Source of the DNA: Epiperipatus broadwayi
Taxonomy: Eukaryota > Onychophora > Udeonychophora > Euonychophora > Peripatidae
Direction of reading: 5' to 3'
DNA length: 64,000 nt
Assembly (NCBI GenBank): GCA_028023455.1
Contig: JAQFVV010006473.1
Coordinates: 982,702 to 1,046,701, forward strand
The position numbers were made by a program, and so were the translations under genes. Below, in pieces: positions 38,241 through 49,912 of this stretch; the stretch's first letter is position 1; every line of letters starts with the position of its first letter. The notes below the pieces were generated by a model that ran no database searches, was not told where the DNA came from, and worked only from the letters and a program-made list of their open reading frames with translations.

Positions 38241-41200
38241 TCTTTTATCATTATTTAATTAATTCACTTAATAATCAATTATAATGAATTACTTAAAAAG
38301 CAGCAAGTAATAGTAAAGTTTTAAACAATAATTATATCACTTTTTTTGTTATATGAAATTACCTTTTAAATAGATCAAAGACAATTACAAATTATTAATG
38401 GTAAGATTGGAGTGATTTTTTCTTCTTGTTTTGTCTCTAACTGAAAATTCTCAGACATTATTCTAATGGCAAGTCTAGATGAATGGTTATAAGTGTTCCT
38501 GGCTGATTACTTAAATGAAAAGCAGAAAGCCTGATTAAAATCTGAAAAAATATTCACTGTCTTCATAGGTAAACAGTACAGAGAAAGGTATAACTAACAA
38601 GACATTTTTCAAAATGTAAGTGGTGAGGTTGAGGATCACTCACTACCCTTGGTTTATCTCTATAATCAAAGTGAGGTTGACACATTTTCCAAGTAGTATT
38701 AAATGGATATGTGGGTTGGATATAGTATGTTTATCTGAAAAAAAAATCTTAAGCCAGATTTAAAATCGAAATAATATTATTGCCAGGATTTATATACTAG
38801 ATACAGCATTTAATACAATGCTTTTGTATTAAAAAACCTTATAGTAAAATGCAATCAATTCTATTACTATTTACTCTAACAATTCAGATTCCTTCTAGAA
38901 ATTAGGTCTTATAAATAGATGATTTAGACAACAGACAAGAAAAAAGCCATTATTAATATAAAAAGTTCTTTTTTCAGTTTCTTCATAAAAATAACTTTTA
39001 TAAAAGAAATAAGCAAAAAATTATTGTTTCTTTTTGAAAAATATTATTGTTAATAATGTCGAACAACATCTATATCTAATTTTACTTATATTCACTAAAA
39101 GATTCTATAGTATAAAGTAAGCAAGAAAGATTTATTTACTGTTATCAAGTAACAAATGTTAGTTTAAGATTTGTAATGTACTATTTTTTTTTTTTTTAAA
39201 TCAATATATCAAAAAAGGAGAAGAAAAAAAATAGAAAATTATTTTAACATTTTTATTTTGACAGTTGAAGGAATTTAATCGTAGTAAAGCAAAGAATGAT
39301 TAATCAGTCTATTTTTTGTTAGTACTATTAAAATAATCCATAGTGAAGCACAAAAGAAGTGATAGGTCAGATTAGTTTGCGCAAGCCTGATTGATAAGAA
39401 TATCACCACAATATCTTTCAAATATAGTAAGTTTTCTAGAGTTTTAAAAGAATAAAATAGAATAGCCGTCAAGTTTGGTAATTAATTGTTAAATCTATGT
39501 TAAAATACAAAGATTAAAAACTTTTGAAAAGTACAGTTAAAGTAAATGAAACGTCTTCGAAATATTTACTTAATAATAATAGTGCAATATATAGTGAGGT
39601 AATGGGAGGATAGTGTTTTATTTTTTACAAGAAGAAATAAACAATTGAGTATACGAGTTGTTGGGAGGGCGTGTGATGTTTAAAAAGTAACAAAAAAATT
39701 TTGATCGTATTTTTAGTTTTTGAATTCTAAAATTAAGCTATATGGATACTTTTTACTTTCTTGCATACATTAGACTATTATGTAGTACTACATGACGTGA
39801 TGTATGATTTGGCTTCCTTACCATTATCGTTTACTATATATACAGGTATGCATTTACTTTATCATATAAACATTGTATTGATATGATACTCTAATCAGTC
39901 AATCTAGCTCCAATATTTTTACTCTATTGTTTAAATGTAATAAAACTTGAGAATATTTTAAGATAAATAAAAATTTCCCAACATCTTCTAAATAATCAAT
40001 TACAGATCAATAAATAGTTATCTAGCAATTTTTAAATATATAGTACAACAAAACATTAACACTAGAATAAACTCTTACCAACTAGTACTTAATTAGTACA
40101 TAGAATAATACATTTTATTTTATTAATTATCTACCCTGGCATGCAGTAAATAATTTTGCCCTACAGTGGGTCATTTTGATTGTTTTACTTTTTATTTATA
40201 TATTTATTCTTGGATATATATGAATACTATATATTATTGTTTCCTATCTATCGATTTACTATTTTTATCTGTAAATTTAAAATTGGTTTGTGTGTTTCAA
40301 GTTTGGTTATGTTTAAATAAATGCAATTCCAAACTTACAATAAAATATTTAGACAAAACATTAAATATGATAGAAACGTTTATGGTAGCACTTTGACTAC
40401 CTAAGTTCAATTTCATTGTCAGTATCACTTTAGGTATCAATAATAAAGGGGGTGGGAGAACGTTTGCTGTTTTTTTTTTTCATTTTTGTATTTCAATTTA
40501 TAAATAATTAAAAAAGTCTCTTATGTTTTCAGTTTTTTATTTATGTTGAAAACATATTTATATATTCTAATAAAAAAACATATTGTATACATTTCATTTT
40601 TTTTGTAAAAAGATTTTTGATATAAATCACTTTTAATTTAATATATCTTACTTTGAAACTAAAGTTTAATTATTTAAATAATGAAATGCTAAAAATTTTG
40701 GAGTATTTACAAAGATACACCTATGTTAAAATTGACTATATCTAAAAAAAATATGTGAGTCATTGAACAAATTATTATTAAAAGTTTTTTTTAAGATTAA
40801 AAAGTAATATTAGGTATCAGATTGGGTAAACAAAAATATAATTAGACAATGTTTGTGGATGTTCATATAATAAATTATTTTAGTGGCTGAAGTAAAAATA
40901 CTAATATTGAAAAATTGATCAGATTATATTTGCATGTACCAAATATAAAAAGTTAATTATACTAATCCTATAAAGATTACATGCAGCATAATTTATTATA
41001 AAAATTCATATTATTTTCCAAGCCAAATTCTAAATGCAGAAGTCTATTATATTTTCTGAGATAAATTTTGTTGCTTCAAAATTAATTTTCATATTGTGAG
41101 TCAGATTTATTTATTTTATAAATTTTACTACAACATTAATACATCACAACTGCTATTTATTTTATATTAGTTTTAAAAGAATTTTATTTAGGGATAATAT

Positions 41201-42685
41201 TGGTTTTTTTATACATTAACTTCTTAAAGTACATTGACTAAACAGGAGTCTATAATGTTACTATTGGGTTGATAGTGGATAATTTGTAGAGATATTAATC
41301 CTGGGTATAGAATTAATCCTGTGGTTTATAGATTGTTGTCTTCAGTTATCTGGAAATGTATTGGGCTTTGGAATTTGGAATAGATTTTAGGTTTCTTCAA
41401 ATAGAAACTTGGAGGAAAGGGTCATGTCTTTATGCTTGATTTTCTTTAAAAGAGATATGAATAGACTATCTGGGTCCGGTGGAGGAGTTGCGAAGACTAA
41501 TTTGCATCTTACATTCCAGATAGAGTGGGTGCTTACTTTATATTAGTAATAAAACTATATGCTTTTATCTGTTTCATGTAAATCCAGTAGACGTAATTTT
41601 CAGAAATGCCTTTTTCTTTTATAATTGGTTAAAATCTATTTGGACCCTTGAATTAAATAAATGAAAAAAGTTAATATTTTTTTTGTACATCATCTTGATC
41701 TACTTTATTTCTATTGATGATGACCTTTTATTAATCCTTAGAGATCTCACTAACATTCTATTTATATTTAGCATTTTAGATAACTTTTAGCTCTGTACTG
41801 ACTCCTTCCTATAAGCAGAGAAATCATGTTTGTAATAGCTATCTGTAGGCAAACTATTATCAATCAACTTCCCACTGCATACAGAACAATTATTGCATTC
41901 CTAGGAATATTTTTAAAATTAAATTAAGTCATCATATAAATTATTTACTAATTAGTAACATAAATAATAGAATTCAGCCACTTTTTGGATGTTGCTGTAT
42001 TCACACATCAAAGTTCAAATTATTAATACTTCTGGTGATCTATATTATTATTACAATCCTTGAATATGTTAATAACCCTTAAATTGATAAATGAATAACT
42101 GCTTTATCTAGTAATAAATTAATACAACTTGGTTTCTCATTTATAGAAATCACTTAAATTTTATGGAACTTAAATTTTTATCTATTTATACAAGCTATAA
42201 TGCATATCATTAGATTAACACTGCTGCAAATAATTACAAATTATTTCATTTGGAGATCTTTTGGTAAGAATGTAGATGATGCAACAATTTTTCATCATTC
42301 TCCTCTGACTACCTGTAGCACTATTTTGCCAATTTTATGTTTATTTGATATAGTAAAGTGAAATAAAAGTAAGGTTGGTTTAATACTTATAAAAATCAGA
42401 AGAATGTAGTATTCTGCAACCATTAAAACATGAATGCAATCTAATTCTGCCTAACATGTCATTGATTGCTAAGTTCTTCATTCTTTAGCTTGACAATCAT
42501 TTTCAATTACTTCAAATACATTTTTGCCCAAATACAGGAAATGCAAAAAAAAATATTGTCTAGTTTATTTAAATATTTCTACACAATATTTATGTAATAA
42601 TTATTTGAAAACAAAAGCACACATGATATCAGTTGGATTTTATTTGAAGAAGTTTTATTTTTAAAAATATAAGTTAGCAAATTCA
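38241..42685. other. AT-rich noncoding DNA
   Basis: No recognisable gene. A mixed-composition, less AT-rich stretch at about 41260-41550 stands out but matches nothing I know. CpG is mildly raised at about 39250-39900. Confidence 0.45.
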
Positions 42686-42689
42686 GTTG

Positions 42690-42965
42690 GATATCTGGGT
42701 TTTAAAACATGTAGGTGTCTGAAAATCTCAGATTTTCCACTCAATAGATAACTTTTAGATAAGTGCTTGGCTTTGGATTGGTATTTTTAGATCTAGTGTC
42801 TGAACCTACCCTGGCACCTCTGTGAGGAGTGCCAAAGCACAAAATCATGATCAGGGGTTTGGGGGGGGGGTTTCTGATAGAGATATTTTAAATGCTGGCT
42901 CTGACTAAGCATTTATCACAAAGCTTGTTGAGGAATTGACAATCCACATTGTTTATAACTTACAA
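42690..42965 (+). repeat. Dispersed repeat family B, tandem unit 1
   Basis: It runs from 'gttggatatctgggtttt' through 'gatctagtgtctgaacctac', 'gaggagtgccaaagca' and 'gcatttatcacaaagcttgt'. Unit 2 near 43100 is very similar, at about 410 bp spacing. Confidence 0.8.
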
Positions 42966-43094
42966 GCTTAAGAGAATAGGGTCATGTGATGTATGACTCT
43001 TAGTTTGACTATTTATAGTCTCTGCCTTAAGTCTTATGCGATGTTATATTGCTAAGACTATTAATATATGGTGTGGCTAAAGATCTATCAGCAC

Positions 43095-43440
43095 AATATA
43101 GCTATTTGAGTTGGATAGCTGGGTTTGAAGACATGTAGGTATCTGAAAATCTCAGATTTTCAACTCAATAGATAACTTTTAGATAAGTGCTTGGCTTTGG
43201 GATGGTATATTTAGATCTAGTGTCTGAACCTACCCTGGCACTTCTCTAAGGAGTGCCAAAGCATAAGACCATGGTCAGGGATTGGGGGAGATTCCTGACA
43301 GAGAAATTTTAATTGCTGGCTCTGGCTAAGCATTTATCACAAAGCTTGTTGAGGAATTGGTAATCCTCATTGTTTATAATTTACAAGCTTAAGAGAATAG
43401 GAGCATGTGATGTATAACTCTTATTTTGACTATTTATGTG
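43095..43440 (+). repeat. Dispersed repeat family B, tandem unit 2
   Basis: Nearly the same as unit 1, including 'ttttagataagtgcttggct', 'cctaccctggcac' and 'aagcttgttgaggaattg', then 'acaagcttaagagaatagg' as after unit 1. The shared downstream flank shows that a segment larger than the core was duplicated. Confidence 0.85.
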
Positions 43441-43544
43441 ACATCTAACTTTTTATTATTACTATTATTATTTTGCTGTTGGGGCTTTGGCTAAATTAAA
43501 TGGCTAAGCCTATTATATATGGAGTATCTAAATTAAGTTCAGGT

Positions 43545-43880
43545 CCAAATGATTTTTTCAGTTGGAGAGCTGACTTTAATTACATGCAGATGTCTAAAAG
43601 TTTCAGATCATCTTCTTGACAATTAATTTTTAGATAAATGCTTAGTTTGAATTGGTTTTTTGAATCTAGTGTCCCAACTCCTCATTGAACAGACCCATAG
43701 GTCGAAACCAGTCTGGGGATGGGAACAATCCAAGATAAAGATGATCTGAATGCCTTCTCTTGTAGTAGCATTTATCATAAAAAAAATACAAATGAAAAAG
43801 CTTGTTTAGAGCTAATTAGCATACTCTTTATTTTACATATTTGTAAATGCAACCTATATATGTCATGTGACATCTGACTT
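43545..43880 (+). repeat. Dispersed repeat family B, tandem unit 3 (more diverged)
   Basis: It keeps 'cagttggagagctgactt', 'gaatctagtgtccca', 'aggtcgaaaccagtctgggg' and 'agcttgtttagagcta', and ends 'acatatttgtaaatgcaa'. This end matches the 48.9-kb copy better than units 1 and 2. Confidence 0.8.
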
Positions 43881-43988
43881 TTTATTATATATATATATTA
43901 TAGTTCATGTTATACCCTGAATGTATATACATCTGACTTTTTATTATATATATATATTATAGTTCATGTTATACCCTGAATGTTTAAT
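43871..43988. repeat. Two-copy tandem duplication, 59-bp unit
   Basis: 'catctgactttttattatat' begins each copy, at 43871 and 43930, and 'gttcatgttataccctgaat' ends each. The copies are almost identical, so the duplication is recent. A short AT run lies inside each unit. Confidence 0.97.
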
Positions 43989-46900
43989 AACTTGTGATAT
44001 TAATGATACCACATATTATATGAGTGTATTTCTCTTTACATTATGTTCTATTTTTTTATTACAATTATTTTGACTTTTTATAGCATTGTACTTCCTGTTA
44101 TTTCATATCTTTCAAAACCATTGTGACAGGTTTTAACTCACTGGTTATTCCAAATGAAAGTTTTATCTAAAGATAGTGCTATTTGACTTTAACTATCCTT
44201 CACTTTCTCACAGTTCTCTATAATAATGTTTCCCTATTTCCTTTTTTAAAAGCAAAAATGAAAATTAATATATAATGATTTTTAGTTTAACATTTTCTGA
44301 ATAATTTAATATTTTTCAAACATAGGTAAACTTCAAAATAATTTAGTCCTATCTCCACATGATGACTAATTTATTTGTTCTCTGGGTTCAAGATCATTTC
44401 AAGGGTTACTCCAAGAAGATTTTTTGGAATAACAAAAAAAATGGATTTTTTGTCTAATTTATTAAACATTTATAATTATTTTTATACAATAATCTTATAG
44501 TAATTATTTAAAAAGTAATGTATTCATAAATAAAATTGTATTTTTATATATGTTTTATTTTGAAAAATAAAAGTTAACAAATTTAATCATAATGTTAATA
44601 ATAAAAATTATGAAATGTACAATAGTCACACTGGTAATGCCTTTACTAACCCCATGGTAGTATTTTTTGAAATATTTAAAAAAATATAAATGCCATTGCA
44701 TATTTAATCATTCAGATTTTAAAAATTAATTTCAATCAATAAAGATTTCAGTAATTTTTTGGAATCGATAGTTGGTTTGTTTTATTTTACATCACCCAAT
44801 AAAAATACTCCACTGTTTTCATTAAGTATTTCCTTAATTATTATTTTTTCCTATGTTTGAAAAATTCAAATATTATATTTTAGGATTTATTCATTGTAAA
44901 CTTATATTTGTAATAAATAAAATCCAATTTATTGAATTCTAATATAGAATAAACATTTAATACTAAACTCAAAAGTTGAATGATTATAAAAATTGTCACC
45001 AAAGAAAACAATACAAATATCATCTTGGTTCAATGTAATATTATGATTGCCCAGAATTAAACATTAAATAAAATAATGAAAGTTAGTGAATGAATTTCAC
45101 ACACCAAATTTGTCACTAGTTGTAAAATAATTAATTCATTAATTTTCAGTAGTTTTGAATAAATGTTTAATATCTTATTTAAAAAGTTTTCAAATAATTT
45201 ACTTCTCTTTCTTTAGAATAAAAAAACCCACGCATTTCTAAAATTTATTAAATTATTGCAGCTAAAAATTTCTGATTGCTTTATGTTTACTTTATATAAT
45301 TGTAACATTAAACTCATCCTTAATTTGTAAATATTAGAGTATGTACAAACATCATTCTTAAAATAATCTTTTAACTCTAGAAATAACTAAAATACATAAT
45401 CAAATCAAAGTCGTTTTATTCTTTCACATTTGTTGACAAAATATTTAATGAATAAAACTAGATTTGTTTCAACTTAATTTCTAAATGTAAACGAATTACT
45501 ATTTAAATTACATAAAAAGATAAAATTGTATTTTAAAATTTTAAACCTTGTTTGCAATTATTTTTAAAGTTAGCAAAAGATAGCTGCTACAGCTACTATG
45601 AAGGTATTACTTTTTCATCCAATTATGACTTGCTGCATATTATATTAATTTCTCTTAATTTTAATCTTTAAAAAGTAAATATTTTTAATTAAAATCTAAA
45701 TGTAATTTTATTATTGTTATCAAAAATAAATATTGCATAAAAAATCTGTGAAATAATTATAAATATATAAACAAACTACAGAAAACTTACATTTTCGTTT
45801 TTGAAATCGAAAGAAAAACATCATTGCTTTCAAAAACTTTTGCAATACTTTTGGGGCAGAGGACACTGCAGCTACCAATCAGTGACATTATCAGATAATA
45901 TGTATTAGGCAACTTGAGATTTTTAAAATTAATAAAATCAATATTATTTTAATTTCAGTTTTTGTCATCATATGAATTTAAAACCAGTAAATAAATACTA
46001 AAAATAACCACAAGAGAGTGAATTTAAACTGAATTGACCAAAGTGATATTATTATATCTGTACAATCTACAGAAATTCCAAATTAAAAAAATATGCTTGT
46101 GAAATTGTTTCAATAAATGAGATTGAAATAAAAATTTTATTTTAAAGCCAAATAAACATTCTATTTTATATATTATATCAAAACTAAAATTTCACTTTGA
46201 CATATAAATCTGAATTCTATAATCATTTTTAAAAGATATTTGACTATTCTAAACTCATAAAGATGGCATTTCTACATATTTGGAATAAAAATATGATTAG
46301 ACAAATTTATTTTAAAAATGACATGCATGTTGTTAAAAAAAGCATTTTTTATACCAAATTATGTGTTAGAAATTATTATATTTCTTCCAATCTTTGATGT
46401 TGTATTTACAGTTAACATTAAAATAAAAGCCTGTTATTAATCAAAATGAATGGCTTTATGGAAAAATTGTAATACATCTGCTTTTCATACCAATGAAAGT
46501 TATAATATGGTAGCAAACTCATAGCCAAACATGTGAACTGTCTATTATTGGATATAAAATAAATTGTGTTATATTTATTGAGAGGATAAAGCAAAGATAG
46601 AAACTGCTCAGTTTTATCATTTATCAATTGTAAAGCTTTGTAAGAACTTCCTTCTGATTTGCTGTTTTTCTATGAGAAGCTCCAGTGAAAGTTGGGAAGG
46701 TGAAGTTGTATATTTAAATGTGCTTTAATAATGCATTTTTTTTTTTACTGTTTACACACGTAAATGGCAATTTCCATTTTGAACTGATTACATTTTTCTA
46801 ATCATGCACCGCAATCTCTTATTTTAAATGTACACATGGATCAATTTTATATTAAAATTTTTAATAAGTATTATTTTTCCCCAAGTTAATTTTCACAATG

Positions 46901-47290
46901 TGTACCATAGCTTTTACTTTTTTTTAAAAAAGACATTTTTTCAAATATATGTGATATTTTAATAAAGTAATCTCTTTGTTTGTGCTTTTAAAAAATTAAA
47001 AAAAATTAGTAATTTTTATAAAAATTATAAATTGTAAATGGTATTTACTGCATAGTACAATACAATTTTAAATTTAAGTTGTTTTACGTTTTCTTAACAT
47101 TCTTTTACAATAAGTTTATAATGATTACAAAAATTATATATAAAATGAATTTACAATATATATTATATTATAATATTATCATTATACCATGACAAATTAA
47201 ACAATCAGATTTTCTTTAAAAAATATATATGTTCTCCAACATTATAAATAAATGCATAAACTTTTTATTTATTTCCAAAAACTTTATTTC
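43989..47290. other. AT-rich noncoding DNA
   Basis: No gene, family member or structured repeat recognised. Confidence 0.5.
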
Positions 47291-47293
47291 CAT

Positions 47294-47345
47294 ATATTAA
47301 CTAAAGAACACACACACATATATTAACTAAAGAACACACACACAT
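47294..47345. repeat. Two-copy tandem duplication, 26-bp unit
   Basis: 'attaactaaagaacacac' plus an ACAC tail, repeated once exactly. It abuts the left arm of the large hairpin. Confidence 0.95.
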
Positions 47346-47354
47346 ATATATATA

Positions 47355-47991
47355 TATTAACATATTATATACTTTCCAATATTTCAACTGTTTTTTCCAT
47401 CATTACAGTCATTTTCAAGAATCTACAACAAAAATATGTATATTTACATAATACTCTAAATACAAAATCTCTTTCTTATATTAATAATAACATATCAAAT
47501 CCATTACAATAAACATTAATTATACATAATTATATTTTACTTACTTCTCCCTCTCTCTACTTCTTTTATTATAAAACTCCCTTTTTTACATATTAAGTAT
47601 ACATCTAAAGCACAAATAAACAAAAAAAAAAACTATATCAATTTAACTCACCCCTAATTACAAATTTATTTCTCCCTTTATATTGATATAAATAGTTTTT
47701 TGTTTATTAGTATTTTAGATAGTTTCTAATATTTTTGAAAATTTATACTTAATTTATAAAAAAGGGAGTTTTATAATAAAAGAAGTAGAGGGAAGGAGAA
47801 TTAAGTAAAAAATATAATTATGCATAATTACTATGTTTTATTATAATAGATTTGATATGTTAATATAAAAAAGAGATTTTGTATTTAGAGTATTATGTAA
47901 AGATATATATTTTATTATAGATCCTTGAAAATGACTGCAATGATGAAAAAAAAACAGTTGAAAACTTTGGAAAATATATAATATGTTGATA
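47355..47991. repeat. 640-bp hairpin (foldback element)
   Basis: The left arm 47355-47645 pairs with the right arm 47680-47991 around a short loop. Paired words include 'catcattacagtcattttca' with 'tgaaaatgactgcaatgatg', and 'cttttattataaaactccct' with 'agggagttttataataaaag'. The arms differ by scattered substitutions and small indels. Long arms with no coding content fit a MITE-like or foldback element. I found no clear target duplication. Confidence 0.88.
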
Positions 47992-48638
47992 AATACATAT
48001 GATTAGGTTATATATATAAAATCATTTTGTTAGATTACATTTTTTGTAACTTTTAAAACTGTTTTCATTTCTAGCTTTTCAATTAATTTGAAACTAACTG
48101 ACATATTTATTTTAGTACACAGACATTTAAACTGGTAAAATAAAATTTAGTAAACAAATTACAAAAAACTGAAGCTTTTAAAGTGAATAATATTTCAATT
48201 CAAACTTTATTTTTAGCAAAAATACATGCTAAGTGAATAACTGCTGTCTCAAAAAAAAAATTGAAACTCTAATACGGTATATATATTTTTTATTATAAAA
48301 TAACATGTTTTCAGTAAATACTAAAAAGAAAATAAATATGTAAAAAATACGTATCATCCACACGCAATGATGTTTATAATACTTAAAAGCAATTTTTTTA
48401 AAATTTTGATTTGAACATAAAGGCAATACACACCCACATATTTGGCGTACAGTATCTTTTGGAAATCTTAGAAGAATATTAAAATACTTGTCTACTGATA
48501 TTTTGGGAGAATAATATTTGTTTTTCACTTGGTAAAGATACTGTTATGTGATCATTGCATAAATATAGAGAATTGTGAAAAGTAATTAAAATCACAGAAT
48601 GTTACATCAAATTATAATATATAAAAAACTTCATTTCA

Positions 48639-48639
<1 letters not shown>

Positions 48640-48684
<45 letters not shown>
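48640..48684. repeat. (AT)n microsatellite
   Basis: An AT run of about 45 bp following 'cttcatttcagt'. Confidence 0.96.
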
Positions 48685-48688
<4 letters not shown>

Positions 48689-48739
48689 AGCATGCTAATA
48701 GTGCTAAACAAACTTTTTTATGATAAATGCTACAAGAGA

Positions 48740-48878
48740 ACACATTCCAAATGTTTATCTAGGATTATCCCCATCCCCAGACTGGTTTTGAGCTATGGAT
48801 ATCTTTAGTGAGGAGCTAGGATACCAGATTCAAAATACCAACTCAAGCTAAGCATTTTTTTAATACTTAACTCGTAAG
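48740..48878 (-). repeat. Family B fragment, inverted arm of a foldback
   Basis: Read on the minus strand it gives 'gtattttgaatctggtat', then 'gctcaaaaccagtctgggga' and 'tggggataatcctagataaa'. This matches the plus-strand copy that starts a few bases to the right. Confidence 0.8.
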
Positions 48879-48883
48879 AAAAA

Positions 48884-49140
48884 TATCTTTTTCTTAAGAG
48901 TTAAGTATTAGATAAATGCTTAGCTTGAGTTCGTATTTTGAATCTAGTGTTCTAGATTCTCACTGAAAAGAGCCATAGATTGCAAACAGTCTGGGAATGG
49001 AGACAATCCTAGATAAAAAATTCAAATGTGTTCTGCTGTAGCATTTATTATGAAAAAGCTTATTTAGAGGTATTAGAATGCTCTTTATTTTACATATTTG
49101 TAAATGCAAGTTGTATGTCATGCAATATATGTCTTGATTT
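48884..49140 (+). repeat. Dispersed repeat family B copy, right arm of the foldback
   Basis: 'taagtattagataaatgctt', 'gaatctagtgttctagattc', 'acagtctgggaatggagaca' and the tail 'atttgtaaatgcaagttgta'. The first ~130 bp are the complement of 48740-48878, so the two fold back on each other around a centre near 48881. Confidence 0.82.
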
Positions 49141-49163
49141 TATATACATGTAAGTGTGTATAT

Positions 49164-49912
49164 TATGATGTATATATGTTGCCATCTATAGTTCTCTTTA
49201 TAGTGTATAAATAACTAAATTAAAAAAAACACAATTAAAGTGTCCTTATATTTAATATGTTTCTTAATTTGTGATAAATGAAGACTGACTATATATTTTA
49301 TGTATTAAATTTAAAAATAAAATGATTTTTATTAAATTATATCAAATGGTAACAATGCTTCATTAAGATTTAAATAAAGGAAAATCACTTGTTCCTGAGG
49401 TAGTGTTTATAAAAAAAGGAAATAAAAAGTTGTGTTACTATAGCTAGAGAAACAAACTAACAGGGTAACACACAAACACTTTCTTTTGATTAGAATTTTG
49501 AGTTTTATATTACCTTGTTTTTACATATAGATTCTGGACTTATAATAAGGACATAAATACTGTGAGAAATTATTTAGGGAGGAAGAAACACAGATTTTCC
49601 ATCATTTGATATCTTTATGATTAAAATAGAATGATTTCCACAACAAAATACTATGCTTAACCACTGTGAAGCTATGAAACTATCAATTTTTACCATGGAT
49701 TGTAATATTGACAAATGTAATGGTTGAATATCATTTAAAAATAAAAATGTTTATGAACCTCTACATTTGTGTGTTATTATCAATGTGCCAAGGAAGACAT
49801 TGTGGGATAGTGGAATCTAAGCTGTAATTATATATAAGCTAAAATTGGTAACAGATGCTAAAAAAAAAATTTCTTTTAAATTATTTACATGATATAAATT
49901 TTACTTATTAAT
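49164..49912 (+). repeat. Left long direct repeat, putative 5' LTR
   Basis: It aligns over most of its length with 53887-54505. Shared words are 'gttgccatctatag', 'ttaaatttaaaaat(a/g)aaatgat', 'aaggaaaatcac', 'acagattttccat', 'gatatctttatgat', 'gaagctatgaaactatca' and 'ctacatttgtgtgtt'. It carries about 60 extra bases near 49806-49868 that are missing from the right copy. Its start, 'tatgatgta', corresponds to 'tgtgatata' in the right copy. A 'ttggtaacagatgc' near 49845 resembles a tRNA primer-binding site, but similarity to the right copy resumes after it, so that reading is uncertain. Confidence 0.65.

Noticed and set aside
49845-49858. 'ttggtaacagatgc' as a tRNA primer-binding site
   Set aside because: Similarity between the two long repeats resumes beyond it, so it seems to lie inside the repeat. 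Kept only as a note.
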